64,000 nucleotides of DNA. It comes from Bursaphelenchus xylophilus (Eukaryota > Nematoda > Chromadorea > Rhabditida > Aphelenchoididae). Of the stretch, positions 1-10,900 are shown piece after piece. The stretch covers positions 10,850,001-10,914,000 of the forward strand of contig CAJFCV020000004.1 in the NCBI GenBank assembly GCA_904066235.2. Reading direction: 5' to 3'. How positions within the stretch are numbered: position 1 is the stretch's first letter; each line of letters starts with the position of its first letter. The position numbers and the translations under genes are program-made. A model generated the notes under the pieces. The model worked only from the letters and a program-made list of their open reading frames with translations. It searched no databases and was not told the DNA's origin.

Positions 1-1059
1 CGTTGACTCGGACTGTCGCTGATTCAAAAAATCGTAGCGCCAGAAAAAAAATTTTTTGGGGGAAAGTGAAAAAGTCCAAAGCCGTTTACAAAAAAAAATA
101 ATCACGCGGCCGGCGAAGCGCCCGAGGCCATCGGCAAAAATAGGTAAAGTTTCATAAAAGTTGAAAAACCTTTCCGTTCCTGACTGAAATCCGATCAGGC
201 CGCCCGAAAAAGTTGGAAACCGCCGTTTCAAAAGAAAATAAAAAAAAAAATTCGATGGAAATTCGAAAGTTCCATCTAAATTTCGGCAATCCGACTTTAA
301 AAAAAAGGCCTTGTAGGTCGCTAAATCTCTCATCGATGAAAAAAATTGTCAAAATTGTTGAAATTTTCACGTGAGAATTTTATTTTCGGATTCTTCGGAG
401 AAAAAAGTTGTTCGAGGACCAAGAACGTAGCATCTGCCGCGTTCCCACGACGATTTCCCACTTCCGGGTGGAAATTACTGGATTATGCACAACGTGGGTT
501 CGACTAATCGCGCCTCTCGAACATTAGACATGAGATGTTCCACAGAATTTTAAAAAATGACATAAAATCTGATGGATAAAATAAAAATTGTCAAAATTAT
601 CGATTTTTAGCCATAAATTGAGGATTTTTAGTTATTAATAGACAGTACAACAAATACGAAAGAGATTGAATTGGCTTCTGACAAGTCTTGTTGCAAAGTC
701 ATCTGTTTTTTTTGACCACTTGAGTGCTGAAGGCTAGTGTAATATAATCCGACCGAAACAAACTTTTTTGAAGCAAAGAATGCCCTCATAATTTATTTTG
801 ACTCTTTTCACACTTCATTGCATAAACTGCCATCAAAAGTAAGTTCAAATTTCATTCCTATCCCAATTTGGCGAAGTGTCAACAACGAAGTGTCACTATT
901 GATTATGAGGTAATTTTTATTTTATTTTCTCGAGAAGCTCCAACAACAATATTTCCTCGTGTTTTGGGCTAATAAACCGTAATAATTGTGAAGCGAAACT
1001 TGCGTACTGTATTTTTATTGCGTTTTTATAACTTTTTTTTTATTTTAGTATTTTCAGAG
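1..1059. other. Upstream region of hars-1
   Basis: No gene is supported here. Bases 1-42 resemble the right end of a Family E repeat (the end reads ...TCGTAGCGCC). The rest is AT-rich apart from a more GC-balanced stretch at about 420-540. I looked there for a tRNA and found no cloverleaf. A TTTTCAG acceptor at 1051-1057, two bases before the ATG, looks like a spliced-leader acceptor. Confidence 0.5.
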
Positions 1060-3548
1060 ATGTCCGAAGTCGAAAAGGGCGTCAAAGACCTGAAAGTAAG
1101 TGGATTTTCATCTTCATTTTATGTGTTTAGGTATAAATTGAGGCTAGATTAGGACAAAATGCGGGCTAGTTTGCTTTTGAGGCTAACACGACCGATTCGA
1201 TGTTATTGTACCTTACCCGAAACCGAGGTTCGCCGTCCCCGAGTTGTTTGGACCGAACGGGGCGGGTGGCGGGTGGGTTTTACTGTTTGTTATAATTCAT
1301 AGACCTTGATGAAGTTTTGGAGAGCGCTATTGGAGTTTTGTGGAGGTTTTTTCGCGAAATTCTGGGGTTTGAATGAAAGCAGAGCTAGCCTAGTACAATA
1401 TAAAAATATGATATGAACTGAAAGAGACTTATTGAATTTTGACTAATAAGTTCTTCGTTAGAATGGGTGGAGTTAGTTGAAAGTTTTTTTTTGCATTGAT
1501 TCATTCGTGAATTCAAACACTTCTTCCGGATATTGTCCATGATGTCATACGTGTGTTTTCCACCAACTTACTGATTTTTTATCGTTCCAGGTGAAGGAGC
1601 AGAAAGCTAGAGCCGAAAAGATGAAGGCTGAAGGAAAATTTGCTCTTAAAACTCCTAAGGGAACCAAGGACTTTGGCTCAAGTCAGATGGTGGTCCGTGA
1701 AAAAGTCTTGGGAATTATGACCGAAATCTTCAAGAAACACGGCGCCGAAGCCATTGATACTCCAGTTTTTGAGCTGAAGGAGGTTTTGATGGGAAAATAT
1801 GGAGAAGAAGGGGGAAAATTGGTTTATGATCTGGCTGATCAGGGTGGAGAAGCTTGTTCTTTACGCTACGACTTGACTGTAAGTTTATTTGACTTGCTTT
1901 TTGGTGTTTAGGGATTCTCGAAGGATGCTGTTGCTACAAGTGCCTATTTAGGTTCCGTTTGCTCGATATGTGGCTATGAACAAGTTGGCCAACTTGAAGA
2001 GGTACCACATTGCCAAAGTCTATCGTCGAGACAACCCCGTGATGACGAAAGGAAGGTTCCGAGAGTTTTATCAGTGTGTAAGTGACTTTATCTTTCTGTT
2101 TTCGTCTTTAGAGTGCGCAATTTCTTCTGGATCATCTGAAATTCACCTTATTTTACTTTCACCTTCACATCAGAATTCTGAAATCCAAAATTTTAGGATT
2201 TTGATATTGCTGGTCAATATGATTCGATGTTACCAGATGCCGAGTGCCTAAAGATTGCTGATGAAGTCCTTTCCACCTTGGACTTGGGTGAATTTGAGAT
2301 CCGTTTGAACCATCGAGCTCTGTTGGAAGGGATTTTCGCCTTGAGTGGAATTGACACCAAAGACTTCAAAACTGTCTGTTCAAGTGTTGATAAGCTGGAT
2401 AAGGTTCCATGGGAGACCGTGAGGGACGAATTGGTTAATGAGAAGAAAATCCCGGCCGATGCGGTAAATCATCTGGAGAAATATGTGAGAGCAAGAGGTG
2501 AGGAGGGAGAATATAATTTTTAGCTGTAAAGGAGTAAGCAATGATACAAGAATGCGTTGAATTTTGTTTGCTGAGATGTGATTTAGTTTATTTTTTACTT
2601 GGATGGCATGTATAATATAATTTTTTTTTTTCATTTTACCAAGATTTTTTTTCAGAGCTAGCCTCGAACCCAACGAACGAAGACCTCCTAAAAATCTTCG
2701 AGACCTTCGAAAACGACCGTGTGAAGGTCGCGGTGAATGAGCTGCGATTGCTCCTCGAATACTGTGAGCTTTATGGATGCAATAAACGCGTGGTCTTTGA
2801 GCCATCCTTGGCTCGAGGCCTCGATTATTACACTGGAGTCATCTATGAGGTCATTGTGAAAGGTTGGTCATTTTTTTGGATGGAAATTGTGATAAATGTA
2901 TAAAAATTGTACTTTTTTTAGAATTTTCGTTTGTCCCGAAGAATGCGAATCCCGAAAACCCTGAGGAAAACTGTTCGGTAGGCTCGGTAGCTGCTGGCGG
3001 ACGCTACGACACGCTGGTTGGCATGTTTTCGGCGTCGGCGGGGAAGAAACGAACGGATATTCCATGTGTAGGAATTTCGTTTGGCATCGAACGACTCTTC
3101 AGCATCATGGAGATGAAACATAAGGTAGGAAAAAGTCAAAAAATTTTGGTTTCAGAAAAAAAAAATTTTTTTTTCCTTTGTTTTATCTACCTACTACAAT
3201 ATAATTTTTGTAATTTTTTTTCGAATTTAGAGCGAAGAAACTGGCCTCCGAACCAACGCAACGGACGTGCTTGTGGCGTCGGCACAAAAGGGCCTTCTCA
3301 AGGAGAGAATGAAAATCGCCCGGATTCTGTGGGACGCGAATATTCGAACTGAACTCCCGTACAAAGCCAATCCTAAGTTATTGAACCAACTTCAATACGC
3401 GGAGGAGCGAATTATCCCCTGGGTGGTACTCCTCGGAGAACAAGAATTGAACAACGGCCTCGTCAAGATCAGAAATGTCAAAACCAGAGAGGAAACGGAG
3501 GTTAAAATAGACGATTTAGTCGAAGAACTCAAAAAACGGTTATCCTAA
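1060..3548 (+). CDS. hars-1: Histidyl-tRNA synthetase, cytoplasmic type
   Basis: Charges tRNA-His with histidine; class II aminoacyl-tRNA synthetase. Exons by phase-consistent joins: 1060-1095, 1591-1878, 1952-2077, 2197-2497, 2656-2862, 2922-3124, 3231-3548, giving 492 aa, close to other animal enzymes. The N-terminus is Lys/Glu-rich, like the end of a WHEP region. It is followed by TPKGTKDF, class II motif 1 around residues 55-75, RYDLTVPFARY across the exon 2/3 junction, motif 2 ([18 protein letters not shown], residues about 131-149), the HisRS signature [10 protein letters not shown] in exon 5, and motif 3 GISFGIERL in exon 6. The C-terminal anticodon-binding domain is exon 7. A poly(A) signal AATAAA lies at 3625-3630. 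The start is set by an acceptor-like TTTTCAG just upstream. No lesions seen; a normal housekeeping gene. Confidence 0.96.
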
Positions 3549-3678
3549 GATGATGGAGAAGAAAAAGTGGAATTTCAAAAGCTTTCTGATGCTCTTTATG
3601 TTGTTCTTTGTTGATTAATTTTTAAATAAACCTATTATAAAGCTTTTTTTTAGTCCTTGCAGTAGTTTTACAATTTTC

Positions 3679-4217
3679 CAGGGGTGGCCACCGGGCCGGC
3701 CCGGCCCGGCGAAGCCCGGCCCGATCGGGCCTAAACGGGCCGGGCCTGACAAATTTTGAAACGGGCCGGGCCGGGCCTGCTTTTTACCGGGCCGCGGGCC
3801 TGAGCCATTTTCAGGCCCGGCCCGGTTTTGTCGAAATGCCAAGCGTTTGGCATTCAATGTTTTCGCGCCGGAAAAATTTTTGGATAGGTTTGTATTTTTA
3901 GTATATCAAGTTCTACCATATTTATTACTTTATAGTACTTTTTTGCATATATGTTATAATATAAGGTCCAAATTAGAACATATAATACATATAGGATAGT
4001 TCTTAGCAGATTTTAGCACACTACAGAGGCGGTAAGATCAAAGGAAAATTTCCAGCTCGCGCCCTAACCGGGCTTTTACCGGGCCGGGCCGGGCCTGATT
4101 TCTACCGGGCCGGGCCGGGCCTGCAAAATTTTGAACCGGGCCGGGCCGGGCCTGGGATTTTGCCGGGCCGGGCCCCGGGCCTGAAATTTGGAAAAAGAGG
4201 CCCGTTTGCCACCCCTG
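3679..4217. mobile_element. hAT-type MITE, GGCCCGGCCC-rich (copy 1)
   Basis: 539 bp with terminal inverted repeats beginning CAGGGGTGGCCACC on the left and ending TTTGCCACCCCTG on the right. It is flanked by a perfect 8-bp direct repeat CAATTTTC (3671-3678 and 4218-4225). The ends are blocks of repeated GGGCCGGGCC; the centre is AT-rich. CAGGGGTGGC ends with 8-bp duplications are typical of hAT transposons. No transposase is encoded. A relative lies at 60998-61234. Confidence 0.88.
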
Positions 4218-4484
4218 CAATTTTCGGATAATTTTGTGGCATTCCGTCTAAGAAAATCAATTTTGACACTTTGTTCGGTGAGAAAAATATTTTCGAAAAT
4301 TGCATGAGAAAATTGGGAATTCCCACGTTGTTTTTGGACAAGAACTGGAAGACAAGACCTTGAAATGATTGTCCCAGCGAAGGTTTCAATCGTCCATCCG
4401 GAGAAGCCCAAATCCAAGCCCATTGGACCGGCGAAATGCGCGTTAAATTTTGATACAAAGCAAAAACGAGGCAAGTTGTTGGTG

Positions 4485-6731
4485 ATGAAGATTCGATGTG
4501 CCACTAACCAACGGTTGGAATGCATAAACGAGGTTGGTGGTTTGATTTTGCAGTGTTTTCGGAGTTTAGAAGGTTTGATGGTTGATGGTCATGAATAATA
4601 TCGGAATTTTGAGGCGTTTAGCGGAAATTGATGTGTGAACTTTTGTGTGAAGTTTTAAGCTAATTTTTATGGTCACACGATTGCCATTTTAGTTTATATT
4701 ATCCATCCTTTCAGATTACTGAAGGAAATTGCTCTCTGATCAACCCCAAAGACCCCAGTAAGCTCACATTCTCATTTCTACGACCACTGCAGCACGTTTT
4801 ACTCTCTACACTCACTGCAATAAACAAGGAGAACATTCTCTTTGTTGTCGACCACTTTCTTCATTCCAAACACAACTCCCAAGAAGACTTGCTAAAAATA
4901 AAACGTTTGTTTTGCAATGCCCACAACCCAACCACCGTGGCCAAGGTGCTGGCTTCCGACGGCCCAAAGAAGCTGGAACTTCGAGGTGAAGCCGCTAAAG
5001 CGGATTCGAAGCAGCGAAAATCCTATCCAAAGTCCATTGAGAACCTTGTAATTGAGGGTGAAATTCCGTTGGATCTTCGGCCATTTGCATTGAAAAATCT
5101 GACCACGTTGAGGCTGAAGGTTGCGATGAGCGCGGAGACGAGCAAAGACATGTTGTATCTGATGAATTTGTCCAGATTGACGAAGTTGGAAGAGCTGGAT
5201 TTATCCGACAATGGACTTACAGATCTGCCGGTAAGAATTTTTGTTTTTTCTTGAATTTTTAGGAAAGATTGGACTTCACATGTGAGCTTGGTCTTTACGG
5301 ATTAAATGTGAATTTATTTATAGGACAAGGTCTACAGATCCTTCCCAAAATCTCTGCGAGTTTTGAACCTATCAAAGAATTCGCTGAAAACGCTCCCAGA
5401 AAGCTTGGATCACCTCACAGAGATCATAAAACTTGATGTTAGCCACAATGAGATCAAGAAAATTGGCGAAACGGTAATATTTCACACTTTTGTTTGCCTT
5501 TTAGGACTTTCGGACATAGTTTTGGAGTGACAATCAGGTTTTTCGTTTTCAGTTTTATAAATGGACAAAGCTTCGAGACTTGAGACTGGACCACAATCAA
5601 ATCTCGTTCATCCCGAAGACGCTTGTCGAGAGGAAAAGATTTGAGGTGATAACGGTCTATGAAAACAATATCATGCCTCGTGGATCGGGAATTGTCAAGA
5701 TACCCATGGATGATGTGTATCAACTGCAAGTCTTTTCCATCATCAAGTTGATGAATATGGGGTGAGTTTGGTGACTTGAGGTGTAAAATATTCGGAAAAG
5801 GAGTTGAAAAAAAACTTCTAATTTAAAAATAATTTAATGAAACGACAAGAAATAAGGCTGATATTTTATAAAACTTATCCGAGGTTTTTGAACCCGCGGT
5901 TTGCAGAATCGATCGAGATTTTTAGGTCCAAAGTAGCCGAAAAATCAAAAAAATTTTTTGGGACTTTTGGGTTGAGAATTTGGCATTCTGTTTGAAGTGT
6001 GAGAGCACAACTTTTTACAAAGAATCATTTTTTTCTATGCGAATTGCAAAGTAGCATGTCCGAAAAACAAATTTATTCTGTCTATCTCTCCTCATTTTCC
6101 ACAGTTTCTCGCTTGCAAATTTTGTTCAATATCTTTTGGGGTATTCCAAAAGATATTGAACAAAAAGCGACCGAGAAAGTGGAAAATGAGGGGAGATGGA
6201 CAGAAAAAACTTGTTTTTTCGGACATATTACTTTGCAATTTGCTCGGAAAAATTGATTCTTTGTAAAAAGTTGTTCTTTGACACTTCAAACAGAACGCCA
6301 AATTCTCAAGCCAAAAGTCCAAAAAATTTTTTGATTTTTCGACTACTTTCGACCTAAAAATCTCGATTGATTCTGCAAAACGCGAGTTAAAATCTGGGAT
6401 ATGTTTTGTAAAATATTGGTCTAGTTTTTTCTTACTTTTCATCACTGCTCCGGCTTGAAAATTTGAAAATTCAATTTTCAGCCTCAAACCCGAGCAGATC
6501 TTCCCACCGGCCTGGAATGTCAAATTTTTCGCCCACACCTGCTTCAGCTGCCACAAATACATCTTTGAAGGCCTTTACCTAGAGAATTACATTGATATCG
6601 CCACCATTTCGCAGTCCGTTATTACTGGCGGAGGCTATCATGGACATCATTTGTGGGCCTACGGGTATTGTTGTAACTCTTGCTATCGAGGACCGGCTGA
6701 AAACCAAAAATCTGACAGGTATCTTTTCTGA
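4485..6731 (+). CDS. lrr-1: LRR-1-like leucine-rich repeat protein (CUL2 substrate receptor)
   Basis: LRR1 family proteins recruit substrates to CUL2-RING ubiquitin ligases and act in cell-cycle control and replisome unloading. Exons: 4485-4532, 4715-5230, 5324-5473, 5553-5761, 6482-6731, about 390 aa. I chose the start at 4485 because MKIRC matches the usual family start; an in-frame ATG at 4365 would add 40 residues. Visible parts are an N-terminal region of about 110 aa, then LRR units such as LEELDLSDNGLTDLP, LRVLNLSKNSLKTLP, IIKLDVSHNEIKKI and LRDLRLDHNQISFIP. The C-terminal domain has a CxxC pair (TCFSCH) and a CCxxC (YCCNSC), equivalent to the paired cysteines of other LRR1 proteins and possibly zinc-binding. 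The last intron (5762-6481) holds a long hairpin. Family assignment is from motif layout recalled, not from a search. Confidence 0.8.
5862..6422. repeat. Long imperfect hairpin in lrr-1 intron 4
   Basis: Two arms of about 270 bp (about 5862-6135 and 6148-6422) are near-complementary and meet at a tight loop around 6138-6147. Inner arm landmarks are AAAGATATTGAACAAAA and its complement, and AATTTGGCATTCTGTTTGAAG and its complement. It carries TTTTTAGGTC/GACCTAAAAA arms resembling Family C interior sequence. It would be transcribed within the pre-mRNA. Confidence 0.8.
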
Positions 6732-6922
6732 TGGGTATTAATTTTTTGAGGCGATTATTTAAAATGTTGTTTTGTTTTACGTAATTAAAAATGCGATTTT
6801 ATTTATGTTGTATTAGAAGAAATTTTAATTTATAAACGAGATATGAGGATTGATCGTTGATTTTATTTTTGAAATGTGGGTAAAATTTGTCTTTGAAAAG
6901 ACACGTCAATCCAGCGCATTTG

Positions 6923-7710
6923 CTACTTTTTTTTTCTTACTTTGAGTGTTTACAGAAACAAGTAAGAGGATTTGGATTCGGCTAAGCCCGAAAGAATCAT
7001 GGTACATACTCGGAATGAGAATATACGTAAATCTAGCGCATTTGCTGAACCGTTTAGACGTTTCGGCCACTCACTATCGATTGACCAAAAGATTTTAGAT
7101 AGCAAAATTCTTTCGGACGAATTTTTGGAAGACAAAATTGGTCCCAAAATCAAGAAAAATTTAGAACGTCAGTTTGAGAGCAGAAAGCAAGGTTTTGCCA
7201 TAGATAGCCAAGAAAAAACAGCCAAAAATTTTTTTTCAAAATTCTGTTTGTGACGAAACGCCACATTGATTATATCTTGGCCAGGAAACAGCTTTAACAA
7301 TGCTGGGTGTGCATTCTACAGCAGCCCAGCGTAGTTGAAGCTATTTCCTAGCCAAGATTTAATCAATGTGGCGTCTTGTCACAAATAGAATTTCGGAGAA
7401 AATTTTTGGCTGTTTTTTCTTTGCTAGTTGTGGCTAAACCTTGCTTTCTGCTGTCAAAATGAGGTTCTAAATTTTCCTTGATATTTTAGGACCAATTTTG
7501 TCTTCCAAAAATTCGTCCGAAAGAATTTTGCTATCTAAAATTTTTTGGTCGATCGTTAGTGTGTGGACGAAACGTCTAAACGGTTCAGCAAATGCGCTGG
7601 ATTTTTGGTATATTCTGATTCCGAGAATGTACCATGATTCTTTCGAGCTTAGCCGATCTAATCCCAATCCTCCTACTTGTTTCGGTAAACACTCAAAGTA
7701 AGAAAAAAGT
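6923..7710. mobile_element. Palindromic element, about 380-bp arms
   Basis: Left arm (about 6923-7300) and right arm (about 7320-7710) are near-perfect inverted copies around a centre near 7312. Landmarks: CTTACTTTGAGTGTTTAC at the left against GTAAACACTCAAAGTAAG at the right, and GCCACATTGATTA against TAATCAATGTGGC by the centre. No long transposase ORF; small ORFs on both strands are mirror translations. A half copy lies at about 39722-39960 in the ATPase gene. The surrounding 6732-7944 interval holds no other feature. Confidence 0.8.
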
Positions 7711-7944
7711 AAAGTAAACCGGCACTTACGGATCGGATCGTGATGAAACACTGACCTCATTTGCCCCGTTTCTATTGTAATGGCGAAAATGATCCGCCGA
7801 ATTTCCCCTCGGTTCTCGTCTGGGTCGAGAGTTTTTTCGCAAATTTTCCCCTAAAAATTTACTCAAGGTTGTCTCAAAAAGTAATAAAAAACAGATTTAG
7901 CGAACAATCGCTGTGAGAATCTATGCATTTGCTATGAAAATTTA

Positions 7945-10900
7945 ATGTTATATCCGGTATTGTTATTCACTCTACTGAACGTTGTTTATGCTAAAAAAGC
8001 GTTATTTTATGTCCCGACGTTGTCGTATAGTCATGTAGCGTTCAATTTGAAGCTAGCGGAGATGCTACGGGATAATGAGTATAATGTGGTGAGTTAATAT
8101 TTATTTTATTTTCACATGTCTGATGCTCCAAGTGCGATGCTCGGATTTTATTCAAATTTTGCACATGTGTCTGGCAAGGGCTATGTTTCAATTCCTGAAA
8201 ATTTTAGCTCGCGCTTCGCAGGGGCAGACGAGATTTTGAACGATATTTGGAGCCGAGAGAGTATACGAAACGCGGAGAGCGGTCGGAGATTTTTTTGGCT
8301 TGTTTTTGCCTGCAGTGAGGGACCGGATCCAATGGCAAAAAACGTCTCATTTTGCATCCCGGAAGGGACCAGAATGTCTCCAAACCCTTCCCTTCTCTAA
8401 GCTAAAAAACTCCGCTTTGAAAAGCGCGCCCTTTCCTTCAAGGGGATGCAAAATGAGACGTTTTTTGCCTTTGGATCCGGTCCCTTACTGCAGCCAAAAA
8501 CAAGCCAAAAAATTCTTCTCTGACCGCTCTCCGCGTTTCGTATACTCTCTCGGCTCCAAGTATCGTTAAAAATATCGCCTGTATCTGCAAAGCGCGAGCA
8601 AAAATTAAATTTTCAGGAATTGAAACATAACCTTGTGCTGAAAAAATTGATTTTCTGTGGAAACATTGCTCTCTACTATAGAAGTAGGCGGAAAATTTTT
8701 CATGCCAAAATTCGGACAAAAAATACAAAATTTTCGCCAACTTTCAGCCTAAAAATCTCAGTCGTTTCCGCAAAGCGCGAGCTAGGAAGCTGGCATGTGT
8801 CCTAGAGAAATATTGTATAAATCCCTGCCAAGTTTCATCAAAATCTGAGCTTCGTACTGGAAGCACTTCCTCTGTTCAAAGTATTGTTGTCATTTGTCCG
8901 GGAAAACACAGAGTTATAAATCTTTCAGACGATCCTAATTGTCGACATCGATCCAAACGTCAAATATCAGCGGTTGGCGAATACTACGGTAGGAAGGACG
9001 AGTTGATTACTGGGTTGATTAGGATGAACTTTTAAGATTCAAAATTCTTGTGGTTCAAGGTCCAGTTAGATGTAAAGGTTTTGATGATTTCTACAAATTG
9101 CGGGCTAAAAATCTCAAGCCAATGCGAATTTATGGCCTGGAATTGCTAGAAATGCGATATTTTTCGCTGTCGGAAAAATAGTGAGCACAATGTCGCTGAG
9201 CCGGTCGCGTCGCTGAAATGAAAAACAATTTGATTTTGCCGCGACACAATTCATTTTCTCGGCGGCGATGCGGCAAAGTGCACATTATTTTCCCGACGGA
9301 TTGAAACAAAAGGACCACATTTTAGCACATCCACATTGACCTGGACATGGAAAAGGACCGTCTTCTGAAGTCACTGTGGCAGAATCCGGGTCCCTACGAA
9401 GACGCCAGTCCACTGAATCATAGGATTTTTCTGAAATTTCTCAAAATTTCTTCGGTGCTTGTTGATGCTTGTAAAGGTAGAATACACTCACTTTTTTGAC
9501 ATTCCCATGTTTAGATATTTTCGCGGACACAAGTTTAATTCAACGTCTGCACAATGACGCGTATGATGTGGGATTTGTCGAGCAATACGATGCCTGTGGC
9601 CTGGGGTTATTGCAGCGGATCGAGGTGGAAACTGTGATTTGGCTGAGCGCCACAGCGATCTATCGACTGCAGCCGGAACAGATCGGTGTGAATTTTCCGT
9701 TAAGCTATGTGCCGGGTAGGCGTTGTGCAACAGATTGATGTTTATTGAAGTTTAGAGCTGTTCTCCTCGTTTTCGGATCGTATGCGTTTTTTCCAACGGG
9801 TCGTGAATACGTTGGTGGCTACGGTAAGTTTTGGCTCCCAAATTGGCTACATACAAGAAGTCTATGCGGAGCATACAGTGGGGGGGACCTTTTGCAGTGG
9901 CAAAAAACGTGCAATTTTGCATCCGGGAGGTATCAAAAATGTGGCAAAATGCTTTCCTCTCCAAGTGAAAAAACTCCGATTTTAAAATCACGCCAGCTCT
10001 TTTTGTGAGGGAAAGGACCCTTTAAAACGAAGATTTTTCACTTGGAGAGGGAAGCATTTTGCCACGTTTTTGATGCTTCCCGGACGCAAAATGGTACGTT
10101 TTTTGCCACTGGATCAGGTCCGTCACTGTAGAGGTTCGGACGGATGATGCAAACATGATGCCATAATATAATATGTTTCCCTTTGCATCCCTTCTCGGAC
10201 CGAAAGTAGTGTCCTTTTTTGGCGAAGCGAAACCTTTGCAGTGGCGGACCTGATCCAGTGCAAAAAATGTATCATTCTGCATCCAGGAAGTATCAAAAGT
10301 GAAGCAATATACCTAGCTCTTCAAGTGAAAAAAACCCCAACTTCAAAAGCGCGCCTGCTCTTTTTGTGACGAAATGGGCGCGGCTTTCAAAGTGACGGAA
10401 TTTTCAGTTGGAGTGGGAGGTATTTTGCTGCGTTTTTGATACTTCCCGGAAGCAAAATGGTACGTTTTTTCTACTGAATCAAGTTCGCCTCTGTAGAAAT
10501 GCCACTTTAGGAGGAATGGAAACATTTTCTGTTGTGTTAATTCTTATGCTCCGCTGGGACCCCTCTGGGTCTCAATGGCTTAGAAAAATCCCTTTTTTGC
10601 GGAGACAAGTGCATCCAGGATGCATTTGGATGCTTCTTTGGTCGTAAGCACCATCGTTTCCAAGTTCTTGGCCTTCCATCCACTATTTATTTTCTCCTTG
10701 TTAGGTAACCGAATTCACCCACAAATTCTACTCCATTGACTTCGAAAACCAACTAATCCGCTCCCAAAGCAACGAGAATCAGCTGCGTCTCAGCTTGATG
10801 ACATACGCGACGAACGTGGAGATGGTGCTAGCAAATATCTCGCCGATTTTCGACTTTCCCGCGCCCGAATCAACCTTAATTCAACATATCGCTGGCATCA

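Noticed and set aside
420..545. Possible RNA gene upstream of hars-1
   Set aside because: Locally GC-richer with GGGTTCGA, but no cloverleaf or spliced-leader RNA structure could be drawn.
2380..2805. Minus-strand ORF opposite hars-1
   Set aside because: It is the antisense shadow of conserved hars-1 exons and crosses an intron.
4076..4525. Gly/Pro/Arg-rich ORFs around 3600-4500
   Set aside because: They translate the GGCCCGGCCC repeats of the hAT-type MITE.
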